Of a stretch of 64,000 nucleotides of DNA, positions 1 to 10,377 are shown piece by piece. This stretch comes from Amphiura filiformis (taxonomy: Eukaryota; Echinodermata; Ophiuroidea; Amphilepidida; Amphiuridae), in NCBI RefSeq assembly GCF_039555335.1, contig NW_027305494.1, forward strand, positions 62,001-126,000. The letters run 5' to 3'. Position numbers and translations under genes: made by a program. Each line of letters begins with the position of its first letter. Positions within the stretch are counted from its first letter, which is position 1. The notes below the pieces were generated by a model. It saw only the letters and a program-made list of their open reading frames with translations. It made no database searches and was not told the origin of the DNA.

Positions 1-820
1 AATGACCACGTAGAACTAGAGTGTAGACCTATTGCTCAAAGGTTCTTTGCCGAAAAACAGGAAAACCTGTTTGTTATCTCGTAGAATCTTGCTTTAATTT
101 TACTATCCTTTACAAACACATCTTGATAAAACAGCAAATTATCTTAGTTTGTTCGACTTTTGCACTCACATTAAAGATTAATCTTACAAGTAATATATAT
201 GAAAATAATTTTTAATGCATTCTTATAACGGGCTTTTTTTGAAGAACCTTACTATCACCTTACTATTAATTAATCATAATTAGCGCAAATCTGAATATGC
301 ATGAAAACTTGTTTGTTTGTCCATTACCCATCAAACACAAAAATATATATTTTTACAAACATGTTATACTTTGGGGTTTGGTTTAGATAAAAACATCTTT
401 ATAACATCAAATGTCGTGTTTATAAAGGTCATGGAAACGTTTTAAAACGTTTTGTATGAAAACACACTACAGCAATATTTTAAAACTGTTTTAAAAATAA
501 TTATTATTATTAAATCATTTTTGCAAACATTTCTTGTCAAATATTTTGTCAACAATTAAATAAATAGAATATTTGCAGTAGGTTATCAACAAATGTTTTT
601 GAATGTTATGAAAATGTTTTATTCCCTATTATGTCCTTTATAGAACCCAACATTTAAATGTTTTCTGGCAACATTTGCTAACCTTTTGCGAATGATGTCA
701 AAAACGTTTTGTGTTTGCTGTGTACACAGGATTCGACCCAAAGTATTAACAAACACTTTGGGGGTCTCACCTTTTGAAGATCAGGACGTCAACCTAAAGA
801 GTGTACACAAAGGTACTGAG
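1..820. other. AT-rich non-coding stretch with AACGTTTT-type motifs
   Basis: No supportable gene. The sequence is AT-rich. Between about 430 and 710 it carries recurring variants of AAACGTTTT and AATGTTTT, including two adjacent self-complementary AAACGTTTT words near 440. This looks like a decayed dispersed repeat. The short open frame that crosses 686-979 runs into the SINE that follows and is not a gene. Confidence 0.5.
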
Positions 821-1140
821 GGCACGGTGGTTCAGTGGTTACGGCCTTGGACTCATAATCTGAGAGCTTGCTCGACGTGCTTGGGTTCGATTCCCCGTCC
901 CACCACCGTGTTGCGCCCTTTGGCAAGGCGCTTTGCCTCGCTTGCCTCACCCCACCCAGGTGCAATGGGAAGCTGTTAGGGTAGTCACAGTCGTTGTACT
1001 GATGGACCCTGCGCCACTTGTAGGCTGCAAACGTGGTTCCGACATATTCTAATGACGGCGGAATAAATGTAAAGCGCTTAGAGGCTGTTTACGGCATAAA
1101 GCGCTATATAAATGTCTACATTTATTTATTTATTTATTTT
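821..1140 (+). mobile_element. tRNA-derived SINE
   Basis: The head (821-911) resembles a tRNA. It has an A-box-like segment in TGGTTCAGTGGTTACGG, a B-box GGTTCGATTCC at 884-894, and outer arms CACGGTGG and CCACCGTG that pair. A long variable arm suggests descent from a type II (Leu/Ser-like) tRNA. The body ends in AAAGCGCTATATAAATG, a word typical of L2/CR1-type LINE 3' ends, followed by an (ATTT)n tail at about 1119-1140. This is the expected layout of a SINE mobilised by an L2-like LINE: Pol III promoter head, body, LINE-matched tail. Only one copy was seen in the window. Confidence 0.8.
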
Positions 1141-1741
1141 AAAGGGTCGGTTTAAGTGTTTGATTTTTTCAGGTTGTTTTAGTTTTGTACTTCCTAATTC
1201 TATTCAATGTACGTAAGATCTGACAGACTCTATTATATTTCTCTGGAATGGTCCAATAAAGGGTATAGTATCTTGCGTATTTTTTTATCTTACATTGAGG
1301 TCCTCCCTCCATGCTTCCAAGCGTTGAGTTAATAAATTGCTTCAGCGGTTTAGATTCTAGAATCAAATAATGTATCGCAGTGGCCCATAGTGGTACACGA
1401 CTCTCGGGTGGTATCACCACACTACCATGTTTTTTCATACTGTCAACGCGGACATTGTAGGCCTAACATTTCACTGGGTACCAAATCTGTATTTTGATGA
1501 GGTACAGTGGGGGAAGAGTCGTGAATTAATCGGGTCACACTCCTTTATTGTTGGAGACATCTTACGAACCTGTTATTATCACCAATCGATCAGCTTCTAA
1601 AGCCGTTGAACAAAGTTTTCTATAGTAAACATGCTCTAGAGATCAATGTCAGACATCCTCTGAGATCAACTTCGTTATGTACCTCCTTTCGGTGGCTCTA
1701 CCATATCATGCTGGGTTCTTTGTGGTTAGTTTGAAGAATCA
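1141..1741. other. Non-coding, nothing recognised
   Basis: No recognisable gene or repeat structure. A minus-strand open frame of 89 codons at 1169-1438 has no recognisable domain, signal or family resemblance and is probably chance. Confidence 0.4.
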
Positions 1742-2204
1742 TAAGGGGTGGTGCAAAAATTATGTGGACCCCGGGGTGGTGAATTATAGGGGGCAAAGAT
1801 TTTTTGGCAGGCCAAAAACGGGCAAGCATTTTTTGGCAGGTCGAAAGGGGGGGTCAAGCGATTTTTGGCAGGTCAAAAGGGGGAGGCAAGCGATTTTTAA
1901 CACAGATATTTTGGGCATCGTTTCTATATTATGCCCTAAAAAGGTGTAAGAAAACGTTAGGAACACGTTCAAATATGCAAAATTTCCTGCTCGCGCTCGC
2001 ACTTTATTATAAGACAATTTAAAGTTTTAAATTCAGGTTCCCTAAAATCTTGTATGTGCAGGGAGGGGGCAAAGGTTTTTGGCATATCAAAGGGGGGAAT
2101 GTTTTTGGCACGTCAAAGGGGGGGGGGCAAGCGATTTTTGCCAGATCATTTTGAGAATTCACCACCCGGGGATACACATAATTATTGCATTGCACAACCC
2201 CTAA
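1742..2204. mobile_element. MITE, GGGGTGGTGC family (PIF/Harbinger-like)
   Basis: The element spans 1745-2201 (457 bp). Its ends are imperfect terminal inverted repeats of about 45 bp: GGGGTGGTGCAAAAATTATG at the left, and a right end reading AATTCACCACCCGGGG then CACAACCCC. It is flanked by TAA on both sides (1742-1744 and 2202-2204), a 3 bp target duplication as in PIF/Harbinger elements. The interior repeats the phrase GGGGGGCAAGCGATTTTTGGC several times. No transposase is encoded, and the short open frames on both strands are by-products. A truncated relative lies at 24460-24862. Confidence 0.8.
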
Positions 2205-2329
2205 GAACATTCCTTGGTGATTGATATATTTGTACATTATATATTCTAGCATTATGTTTTTTTTGTTTTCAATTTTAATGTATAACTTTATACAGAGTTG
2301 GGTGGGGTATTTCTTTTACTTTCCAGTGA

Positions 2330-2395
2330 GTTTTTTCTCAAAAACTTCCATGCCCGCTCCCCTGGAAATCAATTTGTGCGCCCTGAGGTATCTTG
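2330..2395. mobile_element. Fragment of the GGGGCGCACC MITE family
   Basis: This short stretch reads like the right end of the element at 4566-4883: AAACTTCCATGCCCGCTCCCC followed by a variant of the terminal GTGCGCCC. No second end is present nearby, so it is a solo terminus or deletion remnant. Confidence 0.45.
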
Positions 2396-2536
2396 GTACA
2401 GTATTTCATGTCAATTATGTTTCATTCTCCTAAAATGTCCCCGGATGTTCATTTAGTTTATTGATCTTAGGATAGCGATGATTTTATTCCACCTAAAACA
2501 TTGTAAAAAAAAACATTTCACATAAAATACAGTTAT

Positions 2537-2759
2537 ATGCCGTAAACGTTCGCCTAATGACGCTATTTGCTCCCTTAATATAACTGGAATTTTAGACACA
2601 AACTAAAAGTGCCCTCCCATAAAAATCCGACCAGCAAATTAGGGCACATACCATTAACTCTTGTTGAGATATCTAACAGGAGGGAGCTCTCTATTTGTAC
2701 ATGAAAGTTGCTCCAAGGCAAAGGAGCCCAGATGCGCCATTAGGCGAACGTTTACGGTA
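2537..2759. mobile_element. MITE with GCCGTAAACGTTCGCC termini
   Basis: Two inverted copies of a terminal motif bound about 220 bp. The left end begins TGCCGTAAACGTTCGCCTAA and continues TGACGC. The right end is its complement, with GCGCCATTAGGCGAACGT at about 2734-2751. The arms match over about 27 bp with few differences. The interior is non-coding. The flanking sequence is TA-rich, so the exact target duplication (TA or longer) is ambiguous. Confidence 0.65.
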
Positions 2760-2843
2760 TTTTAATGCTAAACGGATTGGCGACAACATTAAAAGACAAT
2801 ACGTATTCTTGCGCTGTTCAAGTACTCATTTCTTCATTGTAGT

Positions 2844-3881
2844 TTAGTTAGCTTGATATCTTCTTTGACAAATACCCCTGAATGATGATTTTAAAGCATG
2901 TCGATAACGCTGATTTACGATCAAATAAATCAATGGGTTAACAGAGGCATTCAAAACCATGAAAGAAAATGAAATGGTTACTAGAAAAGGAGTTCGTTCG
3001 TCGCTAAAATGTATATTTTAAATAATGAGTAGAGAGGCATTATTAATTATATTAAAGGCAAAAATTGTAGAACATAAACTAAATACCAAACCATTTACAA
3101 TCACCATAATGGATGCCTGCCGGAGAGTTCGTTCCACTTCCGCCGAAGTTTGCAATACTTTGTTACGTTTTCTTTTTGTAAGTGTTCGCAAGATTCTTAT
3201 ATACATAAAATAGTTGCTCACCGACAGTATAATTATCATAAAGGTAGAAGAAAGATCAGCTATCTTAATGAATATTCCGCGATGTGAAGAATTGAGCGCT
3301 GACAGTTGTATTGTACTTGGATAATTTAAATACTTGAGATCTGTTGGCCACAAGACACAAGCTGATTGATAATCCAGATAGTATTGCAATGACACCAATG
3401 ATCCTCCAAAGCCTAATACTAATACCGTACAAATCAGTTTTATGGTTCGCTTCAATCCTTTGAGGAGATGGTGTCTTATTGGGTGGCATATTGCAAGGTA
3501 TCTTTCTAATGATACGAATGTTACGAAAAACAAGGAACATGTAAAGCAAGACCAAGATAGTATACCGGCAATAATACTGACGATGTCTCCTTTACCATAA
3601 CGAACAGGATAAATGAAAACATCTGGATAAAAAATGATGGCTAGACCCACCAACATGCCGAGATCCGTACAAGCTAAGGCAGCCAGAAAGATGTATGTAG
3701 AAGTATGCAGGGAAGATACACGTGTCACAGTCCAGATAAATATTACATTACTTGTGAAGCCTACAAAGATTATGCATGGCCAGATAAATCTGGAAACTAT
3801 TGTTTCAGCAGGAAGGTAAATGTAGAAAATCAAATTTGATGAATTACGTAGATCAATTGTTGTCACACACGTTGAATTCAT
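2844..3881 (-). pseudogene. Rhodopsin-class GPCR with one in-frame stop before TM7
   Basis: Intronless class A GPCR. The open part (3881 to 3018) starts MNSTCVTTID, with N-glycosylation sites in a short extracellular N-terminus, and covers TM1 to TM6. Visible landmarks are LACTD in TM2, ERY at the end of TM3 (LERYLAICHP) and a lone Cys in ECL2 (SACVLWP). A TAA at 3018-3020 falls in the third extracellular loop. The same frame then stays open for 57 more codons and encodes a proper TM7 with NASVNPLIY and a short tail ending at a TAA at 2844-2846. Full length would be about 345 residues. The only visible lesion is therefore one stop codon. It is a more distant member of the receptor family at 7.7-28 kb. 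The ligand is not inferable. It may be a recent or polymorphic pseudogene, or an assembly base error. Confidence 0.8.
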
Positions 3882-4129
3882 GGTAAGATACTGGAGCCGG
3901 CTATAAGTTAAGTTATCTCCTTTTAGATATTTCTGAAATGATTCAATTTATTAATCTCTCCCTAACTCTCTTAATGTGAAACTGTCGTACTAGTGAAGTG
4001 CAATTCGAAATAAACTGATGCTACAAACAGGTATGCACTTGTTGGCGTTGGTGACTACAAAATTACAGAGAAAGACTATTCTTGTGAAGTTTATGTAGGT
4101 ACGAAATACTGGGTCTTGAGCACGATTGA

Positions 4130-4290
4130 TTAAGGTGTGGTACTTGCGACGTGGTAGTTACATTATTGATTATTAAATGGACATATCTCAAAGGATACAA
4201 TAAACACTTACTAATGGTAAGCGTTTTGCCAATTAAGTCTTTTAATGGAATACAAGCAAGCTAAAGAGGCCTTGGATATTTATATGTATT
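4130..4290 (+). repeat. Block shared with the 5' flank of the GPCR at 26.7 kb
   Basis: This stretch (AAGGTGTGGTACTTGCGAC... TTGATTATTAAATGGACAT... GCAAGCAAGCTAAAGA) has a clear diverged counterpart at about 25355-25570, upstream of the plus-strand receptor at 26701. Here it lies on the opposite side of the start of the minus-strand receptor. It is therefore a duplicated flank, possibly 5'UTR or promoter, or an old repeat carried along with the duplications. Confidence 0.55.
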
Positions 4291-4297
4291 CTGGATG

Positions 4298-5323
4298 TAG
4301 TAGTAGTAGTAATGTTTATTTTATTTCATATCGCAGCCCTAAGGCTGAATTACATGGAAACTTACCATTTTAAAACACATCAAAAATATATGATATTATA
4401 TACAACAATCAAAATTACAATATTGCACTTGACACATTTCAAAACACAATATATCACACAGCAGTAAATGAAAAGTCATGCAAATAAAAATTATAAAAGG
4501 GGTAAAATTTCATAAAAGTCAACACAATGGCATATAAAAACAATGATGGGGGCTGAATGAATTAAGGGGCGCACCATTAGATTTCCAGGGGGGGCATGGG
4601 AGTTTTTTGAAAAAAAAAAACTTTGCCCACTAGTGAGACGAAAAAAAATTTTGCCTCACTGATGAGTAAAAAAAAAAGTTCCGCCACCCAACTTTGTATA
4701 AAAATGTACATTAAAATTGAAAAAAAATAACTTCGCCGCCGAAGGCGGCGAAAAATAATTAATTTGGTGCTCTTGGAGGCGAAAAAAAAAAATTCCGCCG
4801 CCTTCGGCGGCGAAAAAAAAAAAAATCTGCCTGACCCAAACTCCCATGCCCCCCCCCCCCCCGAGAATCTAATGGTGCGCCCCTAAGTTAGCAGGACAGT
4901 CCTGGGCAGGTAATATGAAAAACCGCTAATTATTCAATAAACTAATAAAAAAAGGGATGGGGCTACCCTGGAAGCGCGATGTTCTGACAAAAAGCTGGGA
5001 CAATTTGTCAGCATTGCGTAGGTTGCGACCATGGACTCTGTCCCTGACAGGGGGAAGTAAATCATTTGTTCTGGAACTATTGGAGAGCCCTTCGGCAAAC
5101 CTCAGATAATGATCCACCCTTTTGTCACAGAGAGAGTCCAGATCACAATCACTCAGTGCTTCAGAATAAGATGTGAAATTCCTGCCCAGGACTATCCTGC
5201 AAGCTCTTCTCTGCAGCTGTTCAAGTGATTTAGATTGGCCAGCAGTTAAAGATGAGTGCCATGCTATGTCAAAATACTCTAAAAGAGGTCTGATGTACCC
5301 TCTCTGATGTAATCGCCAACCCT
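4298..5323 (-). mobile_element. 3' end of a CR1/Jockey-type LINE (5' truncated)
   Basis: The minus-strand frame 5323-4926 encodes the C-terminal part of a non-LTR retrotransposon polyprotein. YIRPLLEYFDIAWHSS, then EQLQRRACRIVLG, is the thumb/C-terminal region that follows the RT core in CR1, L2 and Jockey-like LINEs. The 3'UTR runs down to about 4298, where the element ends in a (CTA)n-type microsatellite (TAG repeats on the plus strand at 4299-4311). A MITE sits inside the 3'UTR at 4566-4883. The 5' end is cut off at the border of the segmental duplication near 5320. The copy is a dead insertion. Confidence 0.75.
4563..4886. mobile_element. MITE, GGGGCGCACC family (PIF/Harbinger-like)
   Basis: The element spans 4566-4883 (318 bp). 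Its inverted ends begin GGGGCGCACCATTAGATT and end with the complement. The match extends inward through the GGGGGGCATGGGAGTTT segment and its complement. TAA flanks both sides (4563-4565 and 4884-4886), a 3 bp target duplication. Internally a GCCGCCGAAGGCGGCG hairpin word and its reverse occur among A-runs. It is inserted in the LINE 3'UTR described above. Diverged copies lie at 6728-6955 and 10757-10965. Confidence 0.8.
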
Positions 5324-5521
5324 GTGTCAATTGTCACTGTTTATACGCAACTTACCCCAGGGATTATTGTTCTCAACTGTTGTGGGAGGCACTCTTGTAT
5401 CATGATTATTAGTTGTATTTTGTGTTGAAGAAAATTGGGTTGGGAGGTGTGTTTTTTTCTTTCAAGCATTTCAGAAAAAACGTTTTAATTCCTAATATTG
5501 AATTATGGGAGAGGGGGCAGA

Positions 5522-6496
5522 TACAGGGTGTCCCAGGATGATTTATATCGGAAAAGATGGAATTTAGCTTTCTCAGATTTTTTAGATTTTAAAAATTGGA
5601 CGTTTCTAGTAGAAGTTAGAGTGGATTGCGTAAAAATGGTGAATTCCAAGTTTTGACAAAGCAATCTATTTTGAAAATCTGTAAAATTACTAGCCGTTCA
5701 GCACAAAGTTATTGAAAAATGATATGAAGTATATGTGTTCTGTCCTGTTCTTAAATAGTCGATATCTATCGTTTATTTATGATGTTACGAGGCAATCCTT
5801 GCATGGAATAAAGGATTTGCTACGCTTGAGTGACCTTGAACTATTCTTTCTTTGGCGGCAGTTTTGAAGCCAATTATTGCGGTGTGTGAGTTTCATCATT
5901 TGACATGCCGGCAGAGATGGATTTTTCATAAAAGTATAGAGAAGGTTTGTCATTAGTGTCACAGCATGTATTTATGTCCACAGTATATTGGCAAACCCAC
6001 AGCTACGTGACGAAGAAGATTAAAATTTACTGCGGATGCTGCTGTAATAATGACATTTTTGGGTAAAAATTGGGGGTAAAAATCACATAAAAAGTATGTT
6101 TTTCAACCTAAATATCTGGTGTCATATTGAAATGTTTAACTTAATCCCATATCAAGAATTATTTAGCATTGTAAGCTCCACATCTGTGCCAAAGTTGGTG
6201 TATTTCCTATAAAAGAATGTAGGATTTCTCCCATATATTGCACAGTGCGGCTGGACGATGGTGATCCATGTGTTATGATGCCTTTGCACTGTAAATTACA
6301 CACATGCCGTTTTTGTCCATTTTCAGTAATAGCAATGTCACGCAAAAACGAATCAAGCTATTTCCATGAAAGTCACAGAATAAGTAGGAGACATATGTGG
6401 CATTGCATTGCACTTATTAAAATTAGATACACTGTTGACTATATATTTTTGATATTTTGTTCAAACACGGTATAAATCATTCTGGGACACTTTGTA
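5522..6496. mobile_element. Mariner-like non-autonomous element
   Basis: A 971 bp insertion (5524-6494) begins CAGGGTGTCCCAGGATGATT and ends with the inverted, slightly diverged counterpart (AATCATTCTGGGACACTTTG). TA on each side fits a TA target duplication. CAGGGTGTCCCA ends with a TA target are usual in mariner-type elements. Unit B of the segmental duplication (about 10200-10215) lacks the insertion, which gives a natural empty site. The interior holds no transposase; the open frames inside are short and unrelated to known domains. Confidence 0.8.
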
Positions 6497-6727
6497 TATA
6501 CCAAAAGAATGGCAAAGAGTGCCAACATTTTATTCCAGGATTGTCCGAGCCAAATCCCAAATATTGCATATGTTTTCCGTTTTTACTCAATAACTCTGAA
6601 ACGGAATGATGTATTCACTTCATATTTCACACGAAAAAAGAAAAAAATGCAGGGCTTTATACTCACTGACCATACAAGTAATACAGTAGTTTATTTAGTA
6701 AATAAATATACTCACTGGTCATAAGCA

Positions 6728-6955
6728 GCACATTATTAGATTTCAAGGGGGCGTTGCATGAAAGTGTTTTGGGGAAAAACCTTCGCCCACTAGTGAGACT
6801 GATGAGCAAAAAAATATCATTTTACTCACTCAACTGTATAAAGGTAAACTTTCAAAAGGTCAAAAATTAAGCAAATTGCCACCGGAGCCGGTTACAAACA
6901 AATCCGCCCAACTCAAACTTCCATACCTCCTGAAAATAAAATGGTGCGCCACTAA
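6728..6955. mobile_element. Diverged GGGGCGCACC-family MITE (unit A copy)
   Basis: It shares the order of motifs with the element at 4566-4883: a terminal ATTATTAGATTTCAAGGGGGCG, CTTCGCCCACTAGTGAGAC, an A-rich interior, CCGCCCAACTCAAACTTCCAT and a right end ATGGTGCGCCAC. The inverted ends have diverged. It is shared with unit B (10757-10965), so it predates the segmental duplication. Confidence 0.65.
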
Positions 6956-7369
6956 AAATTGCAAAATACACTTGACGTGATCAAATACACTATTATTATG
7001 AAAGTAATAGAAAACATTGAATTTAAGAGAGATGGGCACTACGTCCTGTACAAAATGCAGGTTCGACTCCTTTACTTTTTTCAATTCAGTATTAATATCA
7101 GTTGAGTGATAATAAAGTTGAAACACGATATTCAAATCGTTTTGTTTATTCACGTGTTCAATTGTTTGATATCCCTTTGATGTTTAAAATCAAATCTATT
7201 TGTTGCAGTGACTAATAATGCGGGGACTAATTCGATGCACGCATATGTACGTAATATCAAATTAAACGACTGTGGTAAAAATCAATTCATCAAGAAACCC
7301 ATTAGTCAGTTCGGATCAGGGTGAACACCTGATTTCAGGGAATAACCGGTTTACTGAGTTTATTCCAGT

Positions 7370-7660
7370 ATTATACTGTATTTATATGCATCCAGGATGT
7401 ACCAGTGTATTTTCCTTTTGTTATTCCTGCTTGTTCCTCTCCTAAATGTATTTGGCTTAAAACATCACCCACAACTATAGCGAAAAGAAACCTTCTATCA
7501 TCAGTCGCAATATCATTTCTAATGAGCTATAATAAGCAATTACGGAGGAATTCAGTGTTTACACACAAACGAAACCCGGAAGAGAAGCTGGTGAACTGAA
7601 TACAAAGGGCCTAACAACTAGTTACTTTTATCGGGTGCGGTAAATATAATGTGCTTCGTA
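7370..7660 (+). promoter_or_regulatory. Conserved 5' flank of GPCR paralog (unit A)
   Basis: This block recurs upstream of three receptor copies: here, 11330-11620 and 25570-25970. The most constant part reads ACTTTTATCGGGTGCGGTAA near 7624-7643, just over 100 bp before the receptor start. It also contains CTCAGTCGCAATAT-like and GAGCCACAT-like words. Conservation may reflect only common descent by duplication. A promoter or 5'UTR role is inference; no TATA element at a convincing position was identified. Confidence 0.4.
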
Positions 7661-7752
7661 TGAACAGGTGCGTGAAAGATGAGGATAACATCGTTGCATT
7701 TTGGTATGTGATAGATGACAAGTGAATGCCTAACGCCGTTGGTATGCGAAAG

Positions 7753-8814
7753 ATGGAAAATGAATGCACTTCAAATTCCTCTTACTGGACATGGGACCTT
7801 TCCAACGCTTCAAGTATTGCCGACAAGTTACTTTACACTGAAAATTAATTAGTTATCTACCAGATAATATGGCCGGCATTCATTACAATAGGATTTTGTA
7901 GTAACACATCATTTATTTGGACAGTTCTTCGTACACGCGCTTTACACACAGATACTTTCCTGTACTTGGTAAACCTGGCTATCACAGACTTATTCTCTTT
8001 GCTGATGGTAGGTGTTCCTTTTGTTGTGGATTATCACAATAGCAAATTGAAATATGACATTCCACCCGGATTTATAACTGTGAGAGGTCTCCTCTTCTTG
8101 GCCTCACTAGGTTTTGTTATTCTTGTTTCATCAGAGCGTTTTCTAGCAATATGTTATCCAATTAAACATCACATTTTAAAAGGTACACAACGAACAAGAA
8201 AACTCATATTTGCAGTTTGGATGATTGCTGCTGGTCTTGCATGTCTACTGTTTCCTATGCAAGAAATAAGCAAAATATGCATTGTATGGCCAAGCGGAGG
8301 TGGTTATTCGGGCTATCCCAGTACATATGATGTTTTATTTTATAAATGGAATGCGGATTTGATCTTCAGCTTCCTTTTGTTCATTGCGTTTATTTCTTCA
8401 ATGATATTAAATTTATACATGTACATAAGCATATATTATGTCCTGCGAAAGCGGTCACGTAGTCACTTTAGCACATCCACTGAATTAGAAAAGCAGCTTC
8501 GACAAATAGTTAATATGGTGGCCTTTACTGGAGTTGTATTTTTGCTGTGCTCTGGTTTGCAAGCGTTTTTTAATCTTCTTAATATATTGTTAAATTTTAA
8601 CATCGAAGTTGGCGTCTTTACAGTTCATAATTTAGCCCGTGACATTATCGCAGTATCAGTGGTTGGATTAAACGCGTCTATCAATCCATTTGTGTATTTC
8701 ATTTTTTATAAGCGATATAGAATGGCACTGAAAGCAGCATTGGTTTGTTGTACTACAAAACACAATGACGACCAGAGCAAAACCGTTGCAGTGATTGACA
8801 TGTCTAAGATATAA
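7753..8814 (+). pseudogene. Rhodopsin-class GPCR, paralog of 11727-12788, with one early stop
   Basis: From ATG 7753 to TAA 8814 the frame is the same length as the intact paralog (353 codons before the stop). It contains a single lesion, TAA at 7846-7848 (codon 32), in the extracellular N-terminus just before TM1. The paralog has aspartate there, within EKDWIIFQ. After the stop the frame is open and encodes TM1 to TM7, with NLAITDLF (TM2), SERFLAICYP (end of TM3), CIVWPSGGG (ECL2) and NPFVYFIFYKRYRMAL (TM7/helix 8), and a C-terminus ending DMSKI. No ATG early enough to include TM1 lies downstream of the stop. It is probably a young pseudogene or a segregating null allele, or the stop could be a base error. 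The protein is closely similar to the unit B receptor throughout. Confidence 0.82.
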
Positions 8815-9600
8815 CCAAACTGAACAATTCTTGCGTTCCACTGATAGACGTGGTCAGTACAAGCGAACAAAATTTGTTTTAGTTGAAATAAATCTTGTGT
8901 TCATTAATTAATTTTACCAATGGACCAAACGTTCCACTCATCATCCAAAACATAAGACCTGATAAATATGCATGAAGCTCTCACATCAGTGAATAAAAAC
9001 CTATTGGATCCTATATGATCAATGAGAACGCTGCACCAATTAAACATTAAAGACTACAATATTTTGCGGTCGCATTTTGTCATTTATCACAGCCAACTAA
9101 GACAGGTATTGATGAAATGAATAGTAATACAAATTAATTTTATTTGGGATATTATGTGAACATCGATCAAAATGAAACATCTTGTATATTTATGAATCTT
9201 TTTCCTACTAACGTATTTCGTTCCTAACCTCAGAACCTTCATCAAACATGCGAAACAAAGCATCGTGAGTCTTGGATACAGTAATACCTCATTATTGGAT
9301 GTCTTATATTCATGATATTTCTTATGGACACGTACATCGTTTTGTTTGAGTACATCCCCGGGGTACACCCATTATGTAAAAGCTTAAATGGTATTATGCT
9401 ATTATTACCAAATATATCGCTACATACATCATATGTATCTATGCCTACGTATATAACCAAGCTACAGGAGTATGTATGGCATCATGGTATCAACTATCAA
9501 GAATCAGAAAAGAAAACGAGCAAGGTACACCAACTTGATGTGGGGAAACATGTAAAATACAGACTAGACAATATGCAGGTGGGGGGGGGGGGCAAAATTT
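8815..9600 (+). repeat. 3' flank of GPCR unit A (duplicated)
   Basis: Non-coding. The stretch matches 12789-13480 in order: CTGAACAATTCTTGC, GACCTGATAAATATGC, CATTTATCACAGCCAACTAA, CAAAGCATC, CGTATATAACCAAGCTACAG. The short open frames on both strands are chance. A G-run of 12 occurs at about 9581-9592, after the matching part has ended. Confidence 0.6.
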
Positions 9601-10005
9601 AAATCAATTGATTTAAATCACGATATAAATCAACAGATTTTTTCAGTTTTATCATTTTTGATCAATTTAGGTTAATCTCTTTCTTGAATTGACTGTTTTA
9701 CGTCATTTGTAATGCTTCTACACTTTTGGATACAATTAAACACCTAAAAACATTTTCAACAGGTTTTTATAGCATGATTTTACTCAGTTTTATGTTTGAA
9801 ATTATCAAATGTGAAAACATGTTTTGATTTTTTTATATAAATATCTGATAGGATTGTGCATAATTCCTCTGGTATATTTTACTTTATCATGGGTATAGAA
9901 GTTATTAGAATAAAAAAAATCGATTAAAAAAATCCGATTTAATTCAAATAAATCGATTTTTTTTTTTTTTAATTAAAAAAAATCGGGGAAAAAAGCGCCA
10001 GCCCT
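9598..10005. mobile_element. AT-rich repeat with AAATCGATTT-type ends
   Basis: The left part carries TTTAAATCAATTGATTTAAA and AAATCACGATATAAATCA. The right part carries ATCGATTAAAAAAATCCGAT and AAATAAATCGATTTTT in the opposite sense. The halves are imperfect inverted repeats about 400 bp apart. This is the pattern of a non-autonomous DNA element at the junction between units A and B. No clear target duplication was found. Confidence 0.45.
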
Positions 10006-10377
10006 GTGTCAATTTTCACTGTTTACACGCTACTTACCCCAGGGATTTTGACCAATTGTTCTCAACTGTTGTGGCAGGCACTCTTGTATCATGATTATTA
10101 GTTGTATTTTGTGTTGAAGAAAATTGGGTTGGGAGGTGTTTTTTTTTTCTCAAAAGCATATTAGGACAAATATTTATTCCTAACATTAAATTGTGGGAGC
10201 GGGGCAGAGATATACCAAAAGAATGGCAAAGAGTACCAACATTTTATTCCAGGGTTGTCCGAGTCAAATCCGAAATATTGCATATGTTTTCCGCTTTTAA
10301 TCAATAACTCTGGAACGGAATGGTGTATTAACTTACTACAAGTAAAACAGTTAGCTTGATTTAGCAATTAAGGGCAT

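Larger units (their letters stand above)
5317..9515 (+). repeat. Segmental duplication, unit A
   Basis: This segment is repeated at about 10003-13480 (unit B) in the same order and orientation. The order is a block with ACTTACCCCAGGGATT, then the phrase CCAAAAGAATGGCAAAGAGT, a GGGGCGCACC-family MITE, a 5' flanking block, the GPCR, and a 3' flank ending in GGCATCATGGTATCAACTATC. The two units differ by insertions: unit A has gained a mariner-like element (5524-6494), and unit B has gained about 400 bp at 10345-10740. Coding and flanks are all diverged, so the duplication is not very recent. Confidence 0.75.

Noticed and set aside
686..979. 97-codon open frame
   Set aside because: It begins at a non-ATG codon and runs through the tRNA-like head of a SINE.
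1677..2252. Several 70-90 codon frames on both strands
   Set aside because: All lie in the GGGGTGGTGC MITE and reflect its G-rich repeats.
3634..3819. Plus-strand frame opposite the 3 kb GPCR
   Set aside because: Antisense shadow of the receptor.
4656..4847. Phe-rich 63-codon frame
   Set aside because: Produced by A-runs and GCCGCC hairpins inside a MITE.
9087..9602. Overlapping frames in the 3' flank of the unit A receptor
   Set aside because: No domain; the paralogous flank in unit B does not keep the frames intact.
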